Positions 57,196-64,000 of a stretch of DNA of 64,000 bases are shown piece after piece. The position numbers and the translations under genes are program-made. Source of the stretch: Piezodorus guildinii (lineage: Eukaryota; Arthropoda; Insecta; Hemiptera; Pentatomidae); assembly GCA_023052935.1 (NCBI GenBank), contig CM041293.1:174087600-174151599 (forward strand), in the 5' to 3' direction. Numbering within the stretch: position 1 is the stretch's first letter; the number at the start of each line of letters is the position of its first letter. The notes under the pieces were generated by a model. The model made no database searches. It was not told the origin of the DNA and worked only from the letters and a program-made list of their open reading frames with translations.

Positions 57196-59861
57196 TTATT
57201 TTTTTTTTTTAACTTTGACAGGACTTATTAACATTAATTTCACAAGATCCGCAATAGTTGAATCGGTGTAAAAAGAGATGGTTTCAGCTAGTCTAATTAC
57301 AAGCCGAGGTCTTGCACCTATCCACTGAGACTTTATGTATTCTTGAAATACTCTTCCATATTCCTGTCTCAGAATAAACTCTTTATTTAAATAAGTATTT
57401 CCTTCCTGAAAAAAAAACAAGCAAATATAAATTAATTTAGAGATTTTATGAAAATTATTTACTAATTAAATTAATAACATTCTTAAAGATTACTTGTATA
57501 GTAAGAAAACCTCTGCTTCGCACAGGCGCAATTTGAATGTGGTCTCATTTATATTTCAAAAAACACTGTTTCACCAATTTAGAGTTGTTTGTTGTTTACT
57601 TATTTAAGGACCCTTAATGCTACAGAGGCTAACCGGAAGGTGCTATAGTGGGAGTCCTAAATTTTGCCTATCTAGTTCATCTTGACAAAAAGTGCACTTT
57701 AAAAGAAAATATAACTTAAAATTGGTTCAGTTTATTTATTTGTTATTTCAAAGTGAAACATAGATACAAATTTTCCCATAGATGCAGCTTTAGATGATTT
57801 TAGATGCCATTGTTAATGTTTTAACATTATTGCCAATTATTGTAGAATGAGTTAATTTCAATCGAAAGTTAATTAAACTATTAAACTATAAATAAAATAA
57901 TACAAAACTCTATTACTTTAGCAAAGGGTAATTTTGTATAAAGGAGTAATTTTTAACAGATCCCACTATGTAACATTCAAAGATGTGTTCTTAAACCTTA
58001 GCACTAAATGTTCTATTAATATGAAATTAAAATGACTCGATTAAAAAAAAAAAAAAAACATAATATGAAACAAGACATAAGGATGAAAAATAAACAATAT
58101 TTATGAATGGATAAAATGTAAATATGAATGGAATTGAATAAAAAAACAATTTAGTTAAATAAAATAACACATAAGGATGAAAAATAAACACTGAACATAA
58201 ATATTAAATGAATTTAAGAACTGTTGATTTAAAAGTTAACTGTTAGGTGTAAAATGCATGATATAAAGTGGCTCTTCTGGTTTGCCGATTTAGTTGAAAA
58301 AGTTCCTGCAACATCCCAGGCATATGGCCCTCAAAAATATTAAATCCATACAACCTATAATTTTTGAGCTAGACTAACCACACAAACTCAGACTTTTTTG
58401 TAGGGCTTGTTCATTTTGACTCGTGTGTATTTTTGGCTTAAACTCGAATCCCAAAATTTTCATGATCACAATACTTTTTCTTACTATATATTTCATATAT
58501 AAGTAACTAAATGTAATGAATGGATAAAATATAAGAATGAACGGAATAAAGTAAAAATAATATAATTAATTAAATCAAGACATTGAATATAAAATAAATT
58601 ATGTATACATATTGAATGTCCATAAGTAATTATCGATTTAAAAGTTTAAAAATTATCTTTTTAAAAATGATTAATAAATGGTGCTACATTAATAAACAGG
58701 CTACTTCACTTATCACAGTTGTTAAAATCAAATTAAGAATTTATTTAACTTTAGTTTTTATCTTAAACTATCAGTTTGAAATAAAAAAAAGTTAAAAGAT
58801 TGAATTGGAACATGTGTTTCAGACCAAACAATTTAACTTTAGAAATTATTATCTGAAACAATCACTTAGTTTTATTCATTTTTCATAACTCTACATTATA
58901 TTTTTAACAGGTGAAATTGGTGAAATTCGGTCCAAAAAGTTGAAAACGTTCAACAAAAAAAAATATATATATTTTTACTATTTCTGTTTAAGTTACATAT
59001 TTGTGTAAATTACATACCTGTCCATGTATTATCAATATTAACAAGATAGTATGTTAATTATCATATACACAAAATTGATGTAGTAAAAGTTGATGATGAG
59101 GGATGAAAAGCCGACAAAACTAACTGAATGTAGTAAATATCAATATAGTAGATTATTTAATAAAACATATGTTTCAATCGAAACTCACTGTAATCAGTGA
59201 TTTTATCTATTTCACCTATAAATGTTTAAAAATTCATAATTTTATGTGAATAATGGACGTCAGTGAAATATTTTATGTATTAAGGCGTATTTTATAACGT
59301 CAAATAATAACATATTTTGCTATCATTAAATTTTCAAGTATTGTTTAAAAAAACAAAACCACATTATTGCAAAGTTACATCATGCAAATATTGGCATTAC
59401 ACGCATTTTGAATCTAGAAACACGTTAAGTTTTGAAAAACGATAGTTATTAGTTAGCATGTCGATTAAATCGAAAACGCTGTCAAAACCAGATGGCGATC
59501 TATTTCATTAAAAAAATTGTTGATAGTAGAATCATGATAGTGAATTATCGTAAAATAATTTGTCACTATCATCTTGTAGCCCGCCTTTGTGAAGATAACG
59601 ATGTAAAATAGGATTTGTACGAAAAAAATTAATATTAATAAAGTTTCAACTCACCGTCAATTCACCTTCCATCTTCAAAAGAGCTTCACTGAATGACAGT
59701 GGTATATTTAGAGATAATTTGAGAGTGTAATATTCTTCTATTTTCCTCAATTCTTGTATAGCTCTTCGTCGGCTTTCTGGTAACGACTTAAATCGGTCAT
59801 AAAAAACTCTTCCTACAAATGCAGACAATTCCACCACAGCCCTTTCATACTCTAACGACAT
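57196..59861 (-). CDS. Two-exon gene, 138-residue protein of unknown family (copy 3)
   Basis: Exon 1 is 59861-59655 (69 codons) and exon 2 is 57405-57196 (69 codons plus stop), with the same phase-0 intron, GTGAGT donor and CAG acceptor as copy 1. Exon 1 encodes exactly the copy-1 peptide; a visible base change (TTC for TTT before SEALL) is silent. Exon 2 differs only near its start (EGNTYLNKEF against EENTDLNTEF). The start is supported by the in-frame upstream TAA and the acceptor just before it. A poly(A) signal lies at 57104-57109. No signal peptide, membrane span or known domain was recognised. The retained frame suggests either recent duplication or selection. Confidence 0.65.
57597..57675 (-). 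repeat. SINE fragment in intron (copy 3)
   Basis: Same fragment as 7557-7634. Confidence 0.4.
58250..58510 (+). repeat. Dispersed repeat family D (intronic, copy 3)
   Basis: Counterpart of 8205-8470. The surrounding intron 57406-59654 is collinear with copy 1. Confidence 0.55.
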
Positions 59862-59925
59862 TTTGAATTATCTGGAAATAATTAAAAATTTATTAATAAT
59901 CAGAAAACATTTTTTATCTGACTTT

Positions 59926-59970
59926 ATTATATATATATTTATAAATAAATATAAATAAATAAATAAATAA

Positions 59971-60043
<73 letters not shown>
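59926..60043. repeat. (AT)n/(AAAT)n/(GA)n compound microsatellite
   Basis: Simple repeats, with an added AAAT stretch relative to copy 1. Confidence 0.95.
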
Positions 60044-60044
<1 letters not shown>

Positions 60045-60310
60045 ATGTACAGTCGACTGTAGAAATTATTGTTGGTAGAAATAATCGGGAGTCAGTTTTT
60101 TTTTTAAATATTTTAATTTTGCCGACGTTTCGGCTCAAACTTGTGAGCCATCATCAGTGCATTACTGAGCCATGTCAAGTCTAGACTGCGGAGTTTATGC
60201 TTGACATGGCTCAGTAATGCCCTGATGATGGCTCACAAGTTTGAACCGAAACGTCGGAAAAATTTAAATATTAGAAACGACTGACTCTCGATTATTTCTA
60301 CCTACGATAT
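60044..60310. mobile_element. Penelope-derived palindrome with intact left hammerhead-like core (P1, copy 3)
   Basis: The minus reading of the left arm (60157 to about 60121) gives CTGATGA, T, GGCTCA, CAAGTT, TGAGCC, GAAAC, GTCGGC without a mismatch. The right arm has CTGATGA (60222-60228) and GAAAC (from 60248), with one stem II mismatch (GAACC). Confidence 0.7.
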
Positions 60311-60527
60311 ATATAGACATCATAATTAAATTATTATATCACAAAAACAGGAGCAAAATTAAATAATAAATAAATCAATAATAAAAAAATTATGTGTAAG
60401 CAGAAGACTTAAGATTGGTCCAAAATAGCTAATGTGTTTTTAATGATCGAATAATTTTGAAATAAACGCAATATTGTTCTTTGATAGAGTATTCAAGGAG
60501 TCAACACCTATCAAGTTTCTTTACTCA

Positions 60528-61010
60528 CGCTACACGGTGAGAAAACAGGTATGTGTAGGTGAGGTAAAATATCGTGATAGCGAGGTCTTGTGAGAGTAGA
60601 CGAAAGTAGCGGGAGAGGAGGGAAGGCTTATTAAAAAAAAAATTGGATAGTGACATCAAATATTAATTTTTTTTAAATCCAATAATATTACTTAAAAAAA
60701 AACTAAATGTTAAAGTTATATTAAAACAAACAAGTGTAAATTTTTTTTACTTCAATCTTTTTTGTATAGGATACACAGTTTTAAAACAATACAAGTGTAA
60801 TATACACATCATGAAAACGTGTTTTTTTAAATGTATAAACTCGATTTTAAGAAATTAAACATTATTTATAATTAATAAAAAATTAATAAACGATTATGTA
60901 ATACAGAAAAATTCGGTAATTGGATATTAATTATAATGTGTTGAAATTATGATAATTCACTCTCACCAAATCTCACCTCATCTACACCCACCTGTATTCT
61001 CACCGTATAG
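60528..61010. mobile_element. MITE-like inverted-repeat element A (copy 3)
   Basis: The best-kept copy. The left end ACGGTGAGAAAACAGGTATG with TGTAGGTGAGGTAAAAT is matched inversely by CTCACCTCATCTACACCCAC with CTGTATTCTCACCGT. The interior is AT-rich and non-coding. Confidence 0.55.
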
Positions 61011-61089
61011 CGTGGCCGCCATTGTTGAACGGTGATAGCTACGCCAGAACGTCTTGTAGTACCAGTCAGTAGATAAAGGCAGTGCTAGA

Positions 61090-61515
61090 TGTAGGTAGGT
61101 GTAGAGGAGGTAAAATATCGTGATAGCGAGGTCTCGAGAAAGTTCACGACAGTAGCGGGAGAGGGCAAGAGCTTATTTTTTGAAAATTAATATAGATAAT
61201 TTGAAATATTACTTAATAAAAAAACCTATAATCTCATTAAATATTATAATTAAAACTAAATGATTAAGTTAAAGCAAAACAGACAAGCATAACTTTCACA
61301 TCATATGAAAACTTTTTTTTTTAATGTAGAAACTCTATTTTAAGAAATTAAACATTGTTTATAAAAAATAATAAATGCTGAAAAGAAATATAGAAAATTC
61401 GGTAAATCAATATCTATTATAATACATTAAAAGTATGTGAGGGTGTACGATAGTTTACTATCACTAAATCTCACCTCACCTACTCCAACCTGTTCTCTCA
61501 CCGCGTGTAGCGCGG
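61090..61515. mobile_element. MITE-like inverted-repeat element B (copy 3)
   Basis: The left end GTAGGTAGGTGTAGAGGAGG and right end CTCACCTCACCTACTCCAAC are related to those of element A. The two elements stand head to tail about 80 bp apart. Confidence 0.5.
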
Positions 61516-61710
61516 CTTTAAGTGAGGATTTTTAGAACGTCATGGTCTTCGCCATTAAAATACCAATATCCATTGTTCAGTCCACCATAAATTTTTATTT
61601 TTTTAAGTCATTGACGAACCGAAATAATATAAATATAATGCTGTCTTATCTATAAACATCAGTACAAGTAGGCTGATTAGGAATGAAAAATATATAAAAT
61701 TATATTGAGA

Positions 61711-62021
61711 ATGTATAGTCGACTGTAGAAACTATTATAGGTGGAATAATAAGGAGTCAGTCTTTTTTTTTTTTAAATATTTTAATTTTGCCGTCATTTC
61801 GGCTTAAGCTTGTGAGCCATCATCAGGGCATTACTGAGCCATGTCCAAGCATAAACTGAGTTTATCCTTTTTATAAATGTTTATGCTTTATTATAAACTG
61901 AGAGTTTATGCTTGGGCATGGCTCAGTAATGCCCTGATGATTGCTCAAAAGCATGAACCGAAACGACGGCAAAATTAAAATATTAAAAAAAAAAAAAACA
62001 ACTGACTCCTCATCACTTATA
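61711..62021. mobile_element. Penelope-derived palindrome (P2, copy 3)
   Basis: Arms begin ATGTATAGTCGACTGTAG and end near GACTCCTCATCACTTAT. The loop includes TTTTATAAATGTTTATGCTT, the complement of the sequence following the Penelope frame near 2290. The left core reads CTGATGA with GAAAT; the right core reads CTGATGA with GAAAC and a poorly paired stem II. Confidence 0.65.
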
Positions 62022-62476
62022 AAATACTAAAAAGGACTACTAAAAGCATGATCCTACAAGTTTTTAAAGTTTATAATAATGATAATATTTAACTATTTTG
62101 ATAAAATAGATATATTTATAACTAGATGGCCACTATCTAAGTAAAACAGTAAAGCAAGCTCACACTCCACTGCCATACTCTCCCTCTGTATATGTATGTA
62201 TATACAGTGAAAATGAGAGAAAGGGCTTCGGATTTGTAGATAACAATTTTATCTAATAAATTACTATCGACTTTTATCTGGATTTCAGATTAAATATCAT
62301 TAAAAGAATATTTAAATTTAAAGATTAATTATTGATTCTAAACAAAAATTAAAAATACTAAGAATAAGATTTAAATAAAAACCTCACTCTAAAAATTATG
62401 CCGTTTTTTTTTTTTACATTCTCTAATCAAAATTCTTGAATTTCTTATAGCCGGGTTTGATTCTATTACTTGAAAA

Positions 62477-62668
62477 TTAAATAACTGCTCTTAAGTTTTC
62501 CCTAGCGCTTCTTCCGAGGTACGCTTCAAACATGGACGCCCAGAACTCATTGCAGGACAAAGAAATCCTCATTGTGAATTTTAAAAATGGGAAAGAGGCC
62601 ACGAAGAAGGAATAGCTTATATTATTTGGAGGAGCCGTGCAACAGTTAAACATATTCATGTTCAACAA
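62477..62668 (-). other. Short 63-codon frame, doubtful (copy 3)
   Basis: Counterpart of 12055-11864, open, ends FEAYLGRSARENLRAVI. Several replacement changes against copies 1 and 2 argue against strong selection. Confidence 0.2.
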
Positions 62669-62849
62669 CGATAATATTCAATGATTTCTATATAATAATT
62701 AAATATAGATAACTAGATAACTATTATCAACGAAAAATAGTAAAGTATGCCCACATTCTCCCTATATATGTGTATATATACATATACACAAATAAAGACT
62801 ATGATACTAGAATCTAACATAAATTAAACACTAAATATGGCAAGCTTAC

Positions 62850-62946
62850 CTTTCTTCCTTTGTAGAGCTGTCCTGAGAAGACTATTCTGGAGCGAAGACT
62901 GTCCTGAGAAGAGTGAGTCTAAGAAGGTATCTGTACTTCTTTGTAC
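62850..62946 (-). other. Candidate 97-nt upstream exon (copy 3)
   Basis: Acceptor GGTTTTAG and donor GTAAGC at the same spacing as in copies 1 and 2; it would lie about 3 kb upstream of exon 1. Confidence 0.35.
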
Positions 62947-63289
62947 CTAAAACCAAGGGAAGTGAGGGGGGGTTGAAGAGGGGGGGAGGGTTAGTTTGGG
63001 CCAATGGGAATTCATCCCGTTATCAGACAATTTCCCAGGTAAAAATTTTGGAAAATCAACGAGTTGAAGGAAATCAGTAGGAATATTTTTTATTGATGCT
63101 TATAGTAATTAAATATTGATCATATAAATAGTGTTTATATGTGTATATAAATATATGCAGCCTCCTCAAAAAGGATTCTCATTATAATATTATAACAGTG
63201 CAAACCATTCAGATTTTTTACTAGATCGCCAATCTTCTTATTAGTAAATATAAATAAAAAATCTGGTTCCGACAACACACGACTTTTAC

Positions 63290-64000
63290 TTACCTACATT
63301 TTTAAAATCAATTAAAGAATTTTCAAAAACAGTTAGAGATAAAAATACGTGAAACTCTTAAGGAATTAATTAAATTAAATTTCTATAGAAACATGTGTTT
63401 CATTAAAAAATCTATTATATTATTATCTAAAATAATCAGTTAGTTTTATATTCATTTCATCACTCTCTATTAACTTTTAAAAACTTTTGTATGAGATAAT
63501 ATTTTTTCTAACATCTTAAGCTTTCAAACGGTATATCATACATGTATATTACTGTTCTTATGTTCAAAAACAAAAATATTGCATTAAAAAAAATAATTTT
63601 CCAGTTTTCTCCTTTATTTGTTTTTCAAATTCGCTCAACTTCCATATCCCCATCCCACTCCACCATCCAACAATGTCATCGCGTGGTGGATGTTGTCTCA
63701 TCAGTACTGGAGCGCGGATTGTACTGCACCGGAGCCTTTCTCTTAATAGTTATCTTTTAATTGTTACCAAGATTAAGTAATACCAATAATACATTCGTAA
63801 AGAAAGAAATGATTAATAAAGAAAAATTAATCAATAAAGTTTATATTTATTTTGCTAATATCACAGAAACTACTTTTCCAGCTAAGATCAGTATAAAAAA
63901 TTAATTTATAGTAGATTTAATTTGAAAAATAACAGTTATATGGAGTCTTAATAGTTACTGAGATAAGGTATTGCCAATAACAGATTTTATTTTGAAATGA
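63290..64000. repeat. End of window, partly diverged unit sequence
   Basis: About 63290-63655 does not follow copies 1 and 2; it instead resembles the 'gaacatgtgtttcagacc...aatcacttagttttattcattt' stretch of the gene intron (8770-8860). From 63660 the GC-richer block and the following sequence again match 38575-38880. No gene was seen. Confidence 0.4.

Noticed and set aside
59914..60138. 74-codon minus-strand frame
   Set aside because: It reads through the GA and AT microsatellites and has low-complexity content.
1..64000. Integrated polydnavirus or other large DNA virus segments
   Set aside because: Tandem, AT-rich, gene-poor units first suggested this, but no known viral gene family, circularisation junction or structural gene was recognised.
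1..64000. CRISPR array or bacterial DNA
   Set aside because: Direct repeats are microsatellites, a minisatellite or ~128-bp degenerate units; genes have introns and all recognised elements are eukaryotic.

Overview
The window is AT-rich eukaryotic nuclear DNA, most probably from an insect. The evidence is a set of Jockey-like, RTE-like and other non-LTR retrotransposons, BEL/Pao-type gag and protease relics, a Penelope-like relic, a mariner relic, Helitron-like 3' ends, tRNA-derived SINEs and GT-AG introns. The species cannot be told. No rRNA, intact tRNA, CRISPR array, bacterial operon or proviral segment was seen.

The layout is a tandem array of a long duplicated unit (about 24.5-25.5 kb from gene to gene). 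Exon 2 of the unit gene falls at 7151, 32611 and 57196, and the unit carries the same modules in the same order each time. From left to right these are: a BEL/Pao gag-protease relic with a 3' LTR; the C-terminal part of a minus-strand LINE; a ~490-bp module; an (AT)n tract; a Helitron-like 3' end; a minus-strand two-exon gene; AT/GA microsatellites; a Penelope-derived palindrome; two MITE-like inverted-repeat elements; a second palindrome; a candidate 97-nt upstream exon; a third palindrome; SINEs; dispersed repeats; and a ~128-bp tandem array leading into the next BEL/Pao relic. An older, badly deleted unit ('copy 0') occupies about 1-3125. Copy 1 runs about 3769-20500, copy 2 about 20500-46660, and copy 3 from about 46660 to the window end.

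The only host-like gene recognised is the two-exon minus-strand gene. It encodes a predicted 138-residue basic protein of unknown family. Its frame is open in copies 1 (7151-9808) and 3 (57196-59861) and has a 1-nt frameshift in copy 2. Extra orphan copies of its last exon lie at about 403-611, 28912-29120 and 51531-51782. The last of these is open and carries a different C-terminus.

Elements that inserted after or during duplication give a relative chronology. An RTE-like fragment (16073-17405, 10-bp target duplication) and a composite mariner (17754-18430, TA duplication) occur only in copy 1, and copy 2 has matching unoccupied sites. An RTE-like element of about 3.27 kb (24965-28235) is only in copy 2. 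A LINE with an unusually long ~122-bp flanking direct repeat (43007-45777) lies at the copy 2/copy 3 boundary. A nearly complete Jockey-like element (51838-55978) has a degraded, truncated counterpart in copy 2 (29178-31433). All identities here were judged by eye; no alignment or database search was run.
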